Positions 15,368 through 23,501 of a stretch of 64,000 bases of DNA are shown piece by piece. Made by a program: the position numbers and the translations under genes. Position 1 is the first letter of the stretch. Each line of letters opens with the position of its first letter. The notes under the pieces are model-generated. The model searched no databases. It was not told the origin of the DNA and was given only the letters and a program-made list of their open reading frames with translations. The stretch comes from an uncultured Planctomycetota bacterium (GTDB lineage Bacteria; Planctomycetota; Phycisphaerae; UBA1845; Fen-1342), in the NCBI GenBank assembly GCA_900696525.1, contig CAADGL010000012.1:620001-684000 (forward strand), in the 5' to 3' direction.

Positions 15368-16846
15368 ATGGACCCGATTGAAGAGCATTTGCTGAACATC
15401 ACGCGGCGGCAGTTCTTCGGCCGCGCCGCAGGGACGCTGAGCGCCGGGCTCGGCCTGGCGGCCCTGGGGTCGATCGTGCAGCCGGCCCAGGCGACCGGGC
15501 CGATTGTCCGCACGGCGGGGCCGATTGGCGGCGCGGGTCCGCTGCCGCACGTTGCGCCGAAGGCCAAGCGTGTGATCTACCTGCACATGGAGGGCGCCCC
15601 CAGCCAGATCGACCTGTGGGACTACAAGCCGGAGCTGCGGCGGCGTTTCAACCAGGACCTGCCGGACTCGATCCGCCAGGGGCAACGGCTGACGACGATG
15701 ACGAGCGGGCAGGAGCGTTTTCCGGTCGCCCCGTCGATCTTCCGTTTCTCGAAGTACGCGAACAACCAGGACGGCGTGTGGATCAGCGAGCTGATGCCGC
15801 ACACGGCGAGCGTGGCGCACGAGCTGTGCTTCGTCCACTCGATGCACACGGACGCGATCAACCACGAGCCGGGGATCACGTTCTTCCAGACCGGCCACCA
15901 GCAGCCCGGGCGGCCGTCGTTCGGCTCGTGGATCAGCTACGGCCTCGGCAGCAGCAATGCGAACCTGCCGGCGTTCGTCGTGCTCATCTCGCAGGGCTTC
16001 GGCAACATGCAGGCGCTTTCGGCCCGCTTCTGGGGCAGCGGTTTCCTGCCGAGCGAGCACCAGGGATGCAAGCTGCGCGCCGCCGCCGACCCCGTGCTTT
16101 ACCTGCGCAATCCGCGGGGCGTCGGCCCGCAGGACCGCCGGCGCATGCTCGACCTGACGGCGCAGCTCAACGAGCAGGAGTTCGACCGGACGCTCGACCC
16201 GGAGATCCGGGCCCGCATCGCGCAGTTCGAGATGGCCTACCGCATGCAGACCTCCGTGCCAGAGCTTTCCGACCTGTCGGACGAGGACAACGGCACGCTC
16301 GACATGTACGGCCCGGAGGTGCTCAAGCCCGGCAGCTTCGCCTACAACTGCCTCATGGCGCGGCGGCTGGCGGAGCGCGGCGTGCGCTTCATTCAGCTCT
16401 ACATGCGCGGCTGGGACGCGCACAACAACCTGCCGGGCGAGATCCGCCTGCAATCCGCCGCGGTCGACCAGCCCCAGGCCGCGCTGATCAAGGACCTGCG
16501 CCGGCGCGGGCTGCTGGATGAGACGCTGGTGATGTGGGCGGGCGAGTTCGGCCGCACCGTCTACAGCCAGGGCACGCTGACCGAAAGCAACTACGGCCGC
16601 GATCATCACCCGCGCTGCTTCACGCTCTGGCTCGCGGGCGGCGGGGTTCGGCCGGGCGTCACTTACGGCCGGACCGACGACTACAGCTACAACATTGTCG
16701 AGAACCCGGTGGACGTGCATGACCTGCACGCGACGCTGCTGCACCTGCTGGGCATCGACCACGCGCGGCTGACCTACCGCCACCAGGGGCGCGACTATCG
16801 GCTCACTGACGTGTTCGGCAAGCTCGTGCCGGCCATTCTGGCCTGA
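15368..16846 (+). CDS. DUF1501 protein with TAT signal
   Basis: 492 residues. The N-terminus has a twin-arginine signal (TRRQFFGRAAGTLSAG) and a hydrophobic stretch. The body is a DUF1501 (sulfatase/alkaline-phosphatase-like) domain: YLHMEGAPSQIDLWDYKP near the start, RGWDAHNNL and MWAGEFGRTVYSQG later, and GRDHHPRCFTLWLAGGGVRPG towards the end. The ATG at 15368 has a purine-rich site (GGAAAGAGGCAGG) upstream; ten more in-frame codons exist before it. It follows the DUF1549/DUF1553 gene by 84 bases, the standard planctomycete pair. The export signal puts it outside the cytoplasm, and folding before export fits a metal-bearing enzyme. Confidence 0.93.
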   Translation: MDPIEEHLLNITRRQFFGRAAGTLSAGLGLAALGSIVQPAQATGPIVRTAGPIGGAGPLPHVAPKAKRVIYLHMEGAPSQIDLWDYKPELRRRFNQDLPDSIRQGQRLTTMTSGQERFPVAPSIFRFSKYANNQDGVWISELMPHTASVAHELCFVHSMHTDAINHEPGITFFQTGHQQPGRPSFGSWISYGLGSSNANLPAFVVLISQGFGNMQALSARFWGSGFLPSEHQGCKLRAAADPVLYLRNPRGVGPQDRRRMLDLTAQLNEQEFDRTLDPEIRARIAQFEMAYRMQTSVPELSDLSDEDNGTLDMYGPEVLKPGSFAYNCLMARRLAERGVRFIQLYMRGWDAHNNLPGEIRLQSAAVDQPQAALIKDLRRRGLLDETLVMWAGEFGRTVYSQGTLTESNYGRDHHPRCFTLWLAGGGVRPGVTYGRTDDYSYNIVENPVDVHDLHATLLHLLGIDHARLTYRHQGRDYRLTDVFGKLVPAILA

Positions 16847-16977
16847 GCCGCCGCGAGGAACAGCGACATGAGGCCACGCAGATCCGAGCGCCGCCCGCAA
16901 GGAAGCGGTTGCGCCGGAAAGCGCGCGAATGTCGTGGCGCATCGGCGCAGAACGCGCCAGGAGTCTGGTTCCGGGAT

Positions 16978-18639
16978 ATGCACATGATCGCCGCCTGGAT
17001 CGACGTCTTCGGCCGCCTGCATCCGATGGTGCTGCATCTGCCGATCGGTCTGGTCGTCGGCCTGGCGTGTATCGAACTCATCGAGGCCCGCCGCCGCAAC
17101 CCCAGCCCGCGCTTCACCGCTGGCGTCATCGCCTGGCTGGCGGCCGGCAGCGCCGTGCTCTCGGCCTGGACGGGCTGGGTGCTGAGCTTCGAGCCGGGCT
17201 ACGGCGGGTGGGCGCTTACGCCGCACATGTGGCTGGGTTTCGCCGTCGCGCTGCTGAGCGCCATGGCAGCGACGGTCCACGTGTTTGTCCGCCCCAGCCG
17301 CCGACGAACGCTGTTGGCGTATCGCGTACTGCTGGCGGCGACGGTGCTCGCGCTCGTGCCCGGCGGACACCTCGGCGCGAGCATGACGCACGGAGAGGAT
17401 TTCCTCTTCGCGCCGCTTCGCGCACAAGCTGCCCGACCCACCCCCGGCACGGGCGCCTCACCGCCAGCGGCTCCAGCGGCGCAGCCCGAGGGCTACGCGG
17501 CGGTCGCGGGGATCTTCGCCGAATACTGCTACGACTGTCACGGCGCGTCGCGACAGCGGGCCCGGCTCGCCCTGCACACGCCCGACGCCATTCTGGCCGG
17601 AGGACGCAGCGGACCGGCCGTCGTGCCGGGCGACCCGCAGGCCGGCGAGCTGCTGCGGCGGATACGGCTGCCGACCGACGACGACGACCACATGCCGCCG
17701 GCGGACTCTCCGCAGCCGTCGGCCGAGCAGATCCGCGAGATCGAGCGCTGGATCGCCGGCGGCGCGCTGGCGGCGCACGTTGGCGGCGGCGACGACGGCG
17801 GCAAAGGCGACGACGGCAGCAGCGGCCAACCTCCGAGTCGGCCGCCGAGCCCTCCGGGGGCGCTCGATGGCGCCGCCGCTGCGCCGCCGCGGCCCCTTGT
17901 CGACCCATCAGGGCCGCCGATGACGCTTCCATCGCCGGAAGCGCTCGCCGCGCTGCGTGACCGGCTGGTGCACGTTCAGGCCGTCGATGCCGAAGGGCGG
18001 CTGTTGTGGGTGGACTTCGCGGCGGCGCGCTCGCTGCCGGAGGAGGAGATCGTCGCGCTGCTGACGCCTTTGCAGCCGCACCTGGCGGATGTGTCGCTGG
18101 CGCGCTGCGCGGTGGGACGCGCGGCGCTGACGGTACTCGCGGGCGCGGCGCATCTGCGCCGGCTGGACCTGCGCGAATCGACGGTTTCGGATGCGGACCT
18201 GGCGGGGCTGCGCGATCATCCTGCGCTGGAAGAGCTGGTGCTCGTTCGCACGCGACTTTCGGACGACGCGGTCGCCGGCCTGGCGAGCCTCGGCCGCTTG
18301 CGGCGGCTGTATGCGTGGGAATCGGGCCTGAGCGCGGAGGCGCTGGAGCGGCTTGCGTCGGCCCAACCGGGGCTAACGATCGACGTCGGCGGATCGCCGC
18401 CGGCCGCGGCCCTGGGCGTCGAGGACGAGATCAGGCTGACGAGCGACGCGCCCGTCCCCGGTCAGCCGCAAGCCGCCGCCCTCTCGCCGGTCAACACGAC
18501 GTGTCCTGTCTCGGGCGCGGCGATCGACGCGCGATACCTGATCGTGTACGAAGGCCGTGTGATCGGCTTCTGCTGTCCGAACTGTCCGGGAAGGTTCTGG
18601 GCCAATCCGAGCGAGTACTTGGCCAGGCTGTCGAAGTAG
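16978..18639 (+). CDS. DUF2231 membrane protein with cytochrome-c, leucine-rich and YHS/TRASH-like domains
   Basis: 553 residues with four parts. Residues 1-130 hold about four membrane helices with the DUF2231 pattern (LHPMVLHLPIGLVVGLACIE). A planctomycete cytochrome-c domain follows, with CYDCHG and MPPADSPQPSAEQI. Next come a Pro/Gly-rich linker and a leucine-rich stretch (LRRLDLRESTVSDADLAGL, LEELVLVRTRLSDDAVAGL). The C-terminal ~45 residues contain CPVSG and FCCPNC, which resemble YHS/TRASH metal-binding motifs. The ATG at 16978 is chosen because homology starts there; the frame is open from 16909. It lies on the same strand 131 bases after the DUF1501 gene. A membrane electron-transfer or sensing role is inferred only from the domains. 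Confidence 0.85.
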   Translation: MHMIAAWIDVFGRLHPMVLHLPIGLVVGLACIELIEARRRNPSPRFTAGVIAWLAAGSAVLSAWTGWVLSFEPGYGGWALTPHMWLGFAVALLSAMAATVHVFVRPSRRRTLLAYRVLLAATVLALVPGGHLGASMTHGEDFLFAPLRAQAARPTPGTGASPPAAPAAQPEGYAAVAGIFAEYCYDCHGASRQRARLALHTPDAILAGGRSGPAVVPGDPQAGELLRRIRLPTDDDDHMPPADSPQPSAEQIREIERWIAGGALAAHVGGGDDGGKGDDGSSGQPPSRPPSPPGALDGAAAAPPRPLVDPSGPPMTLPSPEALAALRDRLVHVQAVDAEGRLLWVDFAAARSLPEEEIVALLTPLQPHLADVSLARCAVGRAALTVLAGAAHLRRLDLRESTVSDADLAGLRDHPALEELVLVRTRLSDDAVAGLASLGRLRRLYAWESGLSAEALERLASAQPGLTIDVGGSPPAAALGVEDEIRLTSDAPVPGQPQAAALSPVNTTCPVSGAAIDARYLIVYEGRVIGFCCPNCPGRFWANPSEYLARLSK

Positions 18640-18716
18640 CCGCCGGGGCACTACACTGTCGCCGCGGCGCCACGCGGGCGTCCATGCGAGCCGTTCTGGC
18701 GGAGGTGTCTTTTCGA

Positions 18717-19982
18717 ATGCGCGGTGCGGCGGATCAGCGGGGCGCGCCGTCCTACGTGCGGCGGATGCGGGTGCTGCTGGGCGCGGCGGCGTTCGTGCTG
18801 GCCGGGCTGGGCCTCTACCAGGTCTCGCCGTGGCTGCTGCCGCTGGCCGTGGCCGAAGGGCCGATGGTGCAGCAGGCGGGGCCGCACTCGGTGCGCATCG
18901 TCTGGTATCTCTCGCGGCCTGACGAAAGCGGTTTCCGGCTGAAGGACGCCGTCGCGAGCGTCACGACGCTCCAGCAGGGCCGGCGCTGGAGCGCGCGGGT
19001 CGAGGGACTCGAACCGGGACGGGAGTACGCGTACGAGATACTGGATGGCGACCAGGTCATCGCGACGCACGCCTTCCGCACCGAGCGCCCGGTGCAGGAG
19101 CCGTTCAGCTTCGTCGTCTTCGGCGACAGCGGAAAAGGCACAAAGGCCCAGTTTCAGGTCGCCGCGCAGATGGCCGCGCTCGCTCCGGACTTCATGGTCC
19201 ACACCGGCGACGTGGTCTACCCCGACGGAAGCCGCGGGCGTTATCGCAAGCGATTCTTCGACCCGTATCGGGAGCTGCTGCCGAGCGTCGCCTTCTGGCC
19301 GTGCCTGGGCAATCATGACGTGAGCCTGCCGGGCGCCGAGGCCTATCACGAGATCTTCGAGCTGCCCGAGAACGGACCGCCGGACCAGCCCGCCGAGCAG
19401 AACTACTGGTTCGATTACGGGCAGGCGCGCTTCGTGGTGCTCAACAGCAACCTGCCGGAGGCGGAGTTGTCGGCGAGTGTGGCGCCGTGGCTGGCGCAGG
19501 CGCTGAAGGGTGCGCCGCCGTGGCGCTTCGCCGTGTTTCACCACCCGCCTTACACGGCGGGTTCGCACAAGCCCAGCGGCGCGCTTCAACGGGTGATCGT
19601 CCCGGTGCTCGAAGCCGGCGGCATCGACATTGTCTTCAACGGCCACGACCACATGTACCAGCGCACCGAGCCGCTGCTGGCCGGACAGCCGGCGGCCGCG
19701 GCGTCGGCGGACGACGCAGCCGCGCTGGTCGCGCCGGGCTCAGACGGAGCGACGGTACGCGGCATCGTCTACATTGTGAGCGGCGCGGGCGGAGCGAGGT
19801 TGTATGATCTTGCGCCGGCGGACCGGCGGCCGGCGTACTTCGCGGCGCTGGACAACAGCGTGCACAGCTTCACGCACGTGCGGATCGACGGATCGACGCT
19901 GCACCTGCGGCAGATCGCCGCTGACGGCCGCGTGCTCGACGAGTGGTCGCTGACGAAAACGCCGACGGAAGCGGGCCATTGA
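18717..19982 (+). CDS. Purple-acid-phosphatase-like metallophosphoesterase, membrane-anchored or exported
   Basis: 421 residues from the ATG at 18717, which has GGAGG eleven bases upstream. An N-terminal hydrophobic segment (MRVLLGAAAFVLAGLGLY) is followed by a fibronectin-III-like domain (about 50-120, as in purple acid phosphatases) and a calcineurin-like phosphoesterase domain. The metal-site motifs appear in order: FGDSGKG, HTGDVVYPDG, LGNHDV, FHHPPY and FNGHDHMYQR. The product probably hydrolyses phosphomonoesters outside the cytoplasm. Longer in-frame starts lie within the previous gene and are unlikely; the ATG at 18684 is possible. Confidence 0.9.
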   Translation: MRGAADQRGAPSYVRRMRVLLGAAAFVLAGLGLYQVSPWLLPLAVAEGPMVQQAGPHSVRIVWYLSRPDESGFRLKDAVASVTTLQQGRRWSARVEGLEPGREYAYEILDGDQVIATHAFRTERPVQEPFSFVVFGDSGKGTKAQFQVAAQMAALAPDFMVHTGDVVYPDGSRGRYRKRFFDPYRELLPSVAFWPCLGNHDVSLPGAEAYHEIFELPENGPPDQPAEQNYWFDYGQARFVVLNSNLPEAELSASVAPWLAQALKGAPPWRFAVFHHPPYTAGSHKPSGALQRVIVPVLEAGGIDIVFNGHDHMYQRTEPLLAGQPAAAASADDAAALVAPGSDGATVRGIVYIVSGAGGARLYDLAPADRRPAYFAALDNSVHSFTHVRIDGSTLHLRQIAADGRVLDEWSLTKTPTEAGH

Positions 19983-19998
19983 GACGAAGGGGACGCCA

Positions 19999-20493
19999 AT
20001 GTTGATCTCGGCGGCGATGAACGCCAAGCTGAACGAGCAGATCACGCACGAAATGAACGCGTCGCAGAAGTACCTGGCCATCGCCTGCACGTTCGACGGT
20101 CTGAGCCTGAAGAGGCTCGCCCGGCGCTTCCGCGAGCAATCGGACGAGGAGCGCGGCCACGCGACCAAGATCCTCGACTACGTGCTCGACGTCGGCGGAA
20201 ACGTCACGCTCCAGGCGCTCGCCCAGCCGAAGGGAGACTACGCCACCGTGCTCGCGGCGATCGAGGCCGCCGTCGAGTCGGAGCTGACCGTCACGCGGCA
20301 GATCAACGACCTGGTCGACCTGGCCGAGAAGGAGAAGGACCACGCCACGCGCAGCTTCCTGCAATGGTTCGTCGACGAGCAGGTCGAGGAAGTCTCCAGC
20401 ATGAGCCACCTGGCCCAGCTCGCCAGGATGGCCGGAAACAACCTGCTGCAACTCGAGGCCGCCGTCGCGCACTCCGGCGACGACAAGGATTAG
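19999..20493 (+). CDS. ftnA: Bacterial ferritin (non-haem, FtnA-like)
   Basis: 164 residues, full ferritin length, four-helix bundle. Ferroxidase ligands are recognisable: Glu18 (THEMNASQKYL), Glu52 and His55 (SDEERGHA), the Glu pair in AAVESELTV, and the Gln of FVDEQVEE. It stores iron as a ferrihydrite core. It lies 16 bases after the phosphatase gene on the same strand, so the two may be cotranscribed. The repeat block begins immediately after the stop codon. Confidence 0.93.
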   Translation: MLISAAMNAKLNEQITHEMNASQKYLAIACTFDGLSLKRLARRFREQSDEERGHATKILDYVLDVGGNVTLQALAQPKGDYATVLAAIEAAVESELTVTRQINDLVDLAEKEKDHATRSFLQWFVDEQVEEVSSMSHLAQLARMAGNNLLQLEAAVAHSGDDKD

Positions 20494-20601
20494 CGAGCCA
20501 CGAGCCGCGTACGAGCCGCGAGCCGCGTACGAGCCACGAGCCGCGAGCCGCGTACGAGCCGCGAGCCGCGAGCCGCGTACGAGCCGCGAGCCGCGAGCCG
20601 C

Positions 20602-20908
20602 GTACGAGCCGCGAGCGCAAGCGAGTGGAGTAATGTGCACCGCGCGGAACGTGCGTTGCGATTAACGCGTTGCGTCGCGCGCAACACACGAGCCCGCGAG
20701 CGAAAGCAAATGGAGTGACCAACACGCGGGCGCGATCGCTACGTCAATCGCTCGCGCTTTGTGGATAGTGAATTGCACGCGTTACATCACTCGCTTGCGC
20801 TCGCGGCTCGTGCTCGTGCGCGACACTCAAGCGCGACAGACGCGTCGTGTGCGAATGCACGTAACGCGCGTGCACGTTACTCCACTCGCTTGCGCTCGCG
20901 GCTCGTAC
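20602..20908. repeat. 39-bp inverted repeat with 229-bp interior
   Basis: The left arm at 20602-20640 and the right arm at 20870-20908 are reverse complements over 39 bases with one mismatch (T at 20634 in the left arm opposes a G-pairing position). The arms contain the AGCGCAAGCGAGTGGAGTAA sequence. The interior holds further partial copies in both orientations. It resembles a small non-autonomous palindromic element rather than an insertion sequence. Confidence 0.8.
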
Positions 20909-20988
20909 GCGTGGGCGATGCGCTCGCGGCTCGTGCGCGACCTACTCAAGCGCGGCACTCAAGCGCGACAAGCGCGTCGTGCGCGACG

Positions 20989-21050
20989 CACTCAAGCGAG
21001 AAGCGCGTCGTGTGCGACGCACTCAAGCGAGAAGCGCGTCGTGTGCGACG
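20989..21050. repeat. Perfect 31-bp tandem duplication
   Basis: Two identical 31-base units lie head to tail (20989-21019 and 21020-21050), each beginning CACTCAAGCGAGAAGCGCGT. An imperfect 33-base version precedes them (20956-20988). It is part of the larger repeat block. Confidence 0.9.
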
Positions 21051-21137
21051 TTCGCGCTCGCGGGGTCGAAACTCGCTCCGGGGCGCGGGCTCGCCGGGGC
21101 TCGGGCGCCGTGGATCGCGGGTGAGCCCAGTGGGCTT

Positions 21138-23051
21138 TCAGCGGATCGACATGGGCCAGGCCATGAACAGCCCCACGTGCTCCTGGTTCAGAGCGGCCAG
21201 GTGACGCAGGCCGAGCAGCAGCCGGCGAGCCTGTTGCGGCGCGAGGCCGTTCAGCAGCGGCGCGGCCCCGGCCAGCGCCGGGTCGTTCGACAGCCACGAC
21301 GGCACGGCGCCGCCGGGTGACATGCCCGACCATGCGCCGGCCGGCCACGTCGCTCCCAGGGCGAACCGCGCCGGCGGCGCGGCGCCCGACGCGATCTCGT
21401 ATTCGTCGGTGCCCTTCTCGCCGAACAGCTTCGCCAGGATCGCGGCGAAATCCTCCGGCTTCGGCAGGATGTAGACCGGATACTCGGCTTCGGACAGGCC
21501 GACCTTGTCCGCCGCGTGCGACAGGGCGTCGTGCAGCCCGCCGATGCGATCGACCAGGCCGAGTTCGAGCGCCTGCTTGCCGGTGTAGACGCGGCCGCCC
21601 GCGAGCTTCTCGAGATCGCCTTTAATGCGCTTGCCGCGCGATTCGCTGACGCGCTGCTTGAACTGGGTGTAGATGCCGTTCATCCAGTTCTGCATCCAGG
21701 CGCGCTCCTCGTCGGTCCACATGCGGTTGGGGCTGAACAGATCGGCCCGCTGGCCGCGCTTGAACTCGGTTGTCGTGATGCCGAGCTTGTCTTCCATCAG
21801 GCCCGACCAGACCAGCTTGCCGCCGACGACGCCGATCGAGCCCGTGATCGTGCTGGCCTCGGCGAACACCGTGTCGCCCGGGATGGAGACGTAGTAGCCG
21901 CCGGAGCCGGCGACGCCGCCCATGCTGACGATCAGTGGCTTCTCCGCGGCCAGGCGCGTGGCGGCCTTCCAGATGATGTCGCTGGCGAGCGCCGAGCCGC
22001 CGGGAGAATCGACGCGCAGAACGACGGCCTTGACGGCGTCGTTGCGCCGGGCGGCCTCGAGCGCGGCGCGGATGGTCGTACTGCCGGCGGTCGTGCCGCT
22101 GAGGAAATCGGCCGTGCTCTTGCCGGTGGCGATGCCGCCTTCGATGTAGATCAGCCCGATGCCGGGCTTCTGCTCGCCCTTGACCGTGTCGCCCAGCTTC
22201 ATGAAGAAGCTGAACATCTCGAACGGGCTCTCGGGCAGCTCGAGCTTCTTGCTGTCGCCGTAGTCCTTCACCACCTTGACGTTCTGTCCGAACTCCTTCT
22301 GGAGCATGCGCGCGTAGTCACCGAACGAGCCGACGGCGTCGACCAGCCGCGCCTTGAGCGCCGGCTCGGCGTCGATCGGCGCCTGGTCGATCAGGGCCTT
22401 GGTCTGCTCGACCGTCAGCCCGCGCCCCTTGGCGATCAGCTCGACCCAGCGCTCGTAGATGCCCGTCAGCAGCCAGTTGACCTGCTCGGCGGCTTCCTTG
22501 CTCGGCTCCGTGCGGGTGTAGGGCTCCAGCGCGCTCTTGTAGTCGCCGCAGTGCATCATGTCCGCCTTCACGCCGATCTTGTCGAGCAGCCCCTTGTAGA
22601 AGCTCAGCTCGGCGTTGAGGCCGACGATGAACAGGCTGCTGTTCTCGGCCAGCGTCACGTGGTCCGCCGCCGCCGCCAGCGCATAGGTGCTGTTCTCGCC
22701 GGCGTCGAGGTACACGTAGATCTTCTTGCCCGAGGCGCGGAAGCGCTCGAAGGCCCGCGTGAGCTCCTCAATCTGCGCCAAACCGACGGCGGGCGACTCG
22801 ATGATGACCGCCAGGCCGTCGACTTTCTTGTCGCGCGCGGCCTTGTCGATCATGCGCACCCACTGGTGCAAGGTGCGCATCTGGCCCTGGCCGAAGATGG
22901 CCATCAACTCGGCGTCCGGCGACGGCGACTCGAGCACCGGCCCGTCGAAGACCAGGCGGACGATCTGCTTCTGCGCCAGTGCCGGTGCACACGCCGATAG
23001 CACCGCGCTGGTCGCGACCAGCGCCAGGATACGATTCGGATGGGTTCTCAC
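21138..23051 (-). CDS. sppA: Signal peptide peptidase SppA, 67-kDa type
   Basis: 637 residues with an N-terminal signal or anchor (ILALVATSAVLSACAPALA). It has two tandem ClpP-like S49 domains, as in the long E. coli form. The N-terminal domain carries the general-base Lys region (GDYKSALEPYTRTEPS). The C-terminal domain has VLRVDSPGGSALASDIIW and the nucleophile region SMGGVAGSGGYYVS, followed by ASTITGSIGV. It degrades cleaved signal peptides in the membrane. It ends at the edge of the repeat block and may be expressed with the small membrane gene 141 bases upstream. Confidence 0.93.
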   Translation of the reverse strand: MRTHPNRILALVATSAVLSACAPALAQKQIVRLVFDGPVLESPSPDAELMAIFGQGQMRTLHQWVRMIDKAARDKKVDGLAVIIESPAVGLAQIEELTRAFERFRASGKKIYVYLDAGENSTYALAAAADHVTLAENSSLFIVGLNAELSFYKGLLDKIGVKADMMHCGDYKSALEPYTRTEPSKEAAEQVNWLLTGIYERWVELIAKGRGLTVEQTKALIDQAPIDAEPALKARLVDAVGSFGDYARMLQKEFGQNVKVVKDYGDSKKLELPESPFEMFSFFMKLGDTVKGEQKPGIGLIYIEGGIATGKSTADFLSGTTAGSTTIRAALEAARRNDAVKAVVLRVDSPGGSALASDIIWKAATRLAAEKPLIVSMGGVAGSGGYYVSIPGDTVFAEASTITGSIGVVGGKLVWSGLMEDKLGITTTEFKRGQRADLFSPNRMWTDEERAWMQNWMNGIYTQFKQRVSESRGKRIKGDLEKLAGGRVYTGKQALELGLVDRIGGLHDALSHAADKVGLSEAEYPVYILPKPEDFAAILAKLFGEKGTDEYEIASGAAPPARFALGATWPAGAWSGMSPGGAVPSWLSNDPALAGAAPLLNGLAPQQARRLLLGLRHLAALNQEHVGLFMAWPMSIR

Positions 23052-23192
23052 GACGTTCTCCTTGAGTGTCGGCGGCTTGAGGCCATGGGCCCGCGCGGGT
23101 GGCTCCCGGTCTTGCCCGTTGACGCTTCGTCCCGCGCTTCATGCGACGGACGGGCCGCGCGCGTCTCAGCGGCGAGGTCCGCCCCGCTCGCC

Positions 23193-23288
23193 TCAGAAGG
23201 CTTTCGAAATCCCGTAAATGACGACCAGCAGCCAGCCTACGAACACGAGCAGGCCGGCCAGGCGAAACAGGGACGCAACCTCGTCCAT
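23193..23288 (-). CDS. Small single-pass membrane protein (31 residues)
   Basis: The ATG at 23288 is preceded on the minus strand by GGAG with seven bases of spacing. The peptide has a short acidic start (MDEVASLF), then a hydrophobic helix of about 20 residues (LAGLLVFVGWLLVVIYGI) and a SKAF end. It is encoded 141 bases upstream of sppA on the same strand. A good ribosome-binding site and a clean transmembrane profile argue that it is real. The function is unknown; an accessory to SppA is one possibility. Confidence 0.5.
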   Translation of the reverse strand: MDEVASLFRLAGLLVFVGWLLVVIYGISKAF

Positions 23289-23501
23289 GCGTGAACTCCG
23301 CCAGCGGTTTCGCCTAGAGCTTAGACCAGGTCGGCCCATTCGGCCAGTGGCCCCCGCCCGAGCGTGGTTGCGCTTCAGTGCCCCGCGCGGACCGGGCTGG
23401 GGACGGCCCGGCTCTGAATGCTGCGGCGCAGGTCGGACCGTGGGACTTTCCGACAGGCGCCGGAGGCACGATAATTGCCGCCGGCGAGGACCACGCCCCG
23501 C

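Larger units (their letters stand above)
20494..21125. repeat. Non-coding block of short direct and inverted repeats
   Basis: This 630-base gap between ferritin and sppA is filled with related GC-rich words. From 20494 to ~20615 a run of CGAGCCGCG and CGAGCCGCGTA units repeats. A related arm ending GCGCAAGCGAGTGGAGT occurs near 20602-20640, in degenerate form near 20683-20720, and in reverse complement near 20786-20823 and 20870-20908. From 20824 to 21050 units starting CACTCAAGCG recur. Frames through it code only for Arg/Ala/Ser/Gly repeats or simple tracts. There are no unique spacers of constant length, so it is not a CRISPR array. I see no transposase. Confidence 0.85.

Noticed and set aside
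13925..16942. 1005-codon minus-strand frame opposite the DUF1549/DUF1553 and DUF1501 genes
   Set aside because: The plus-strand frames carry clear haem, DUF and TAT motifs; the antisense product has none.
20494..21125. Possible CRISPR array
   Set aside because: Repeats vary in length and orientation, no regular unique spacers exist, and no cas gene is present.
20303..21348. Several frames coding Arg/Gly/Ser/Ala repeats across the repeat block
   Set aside because: They arise from DNA-level repeats in both strands and all frames; no non-repeat protein sequence supports them.
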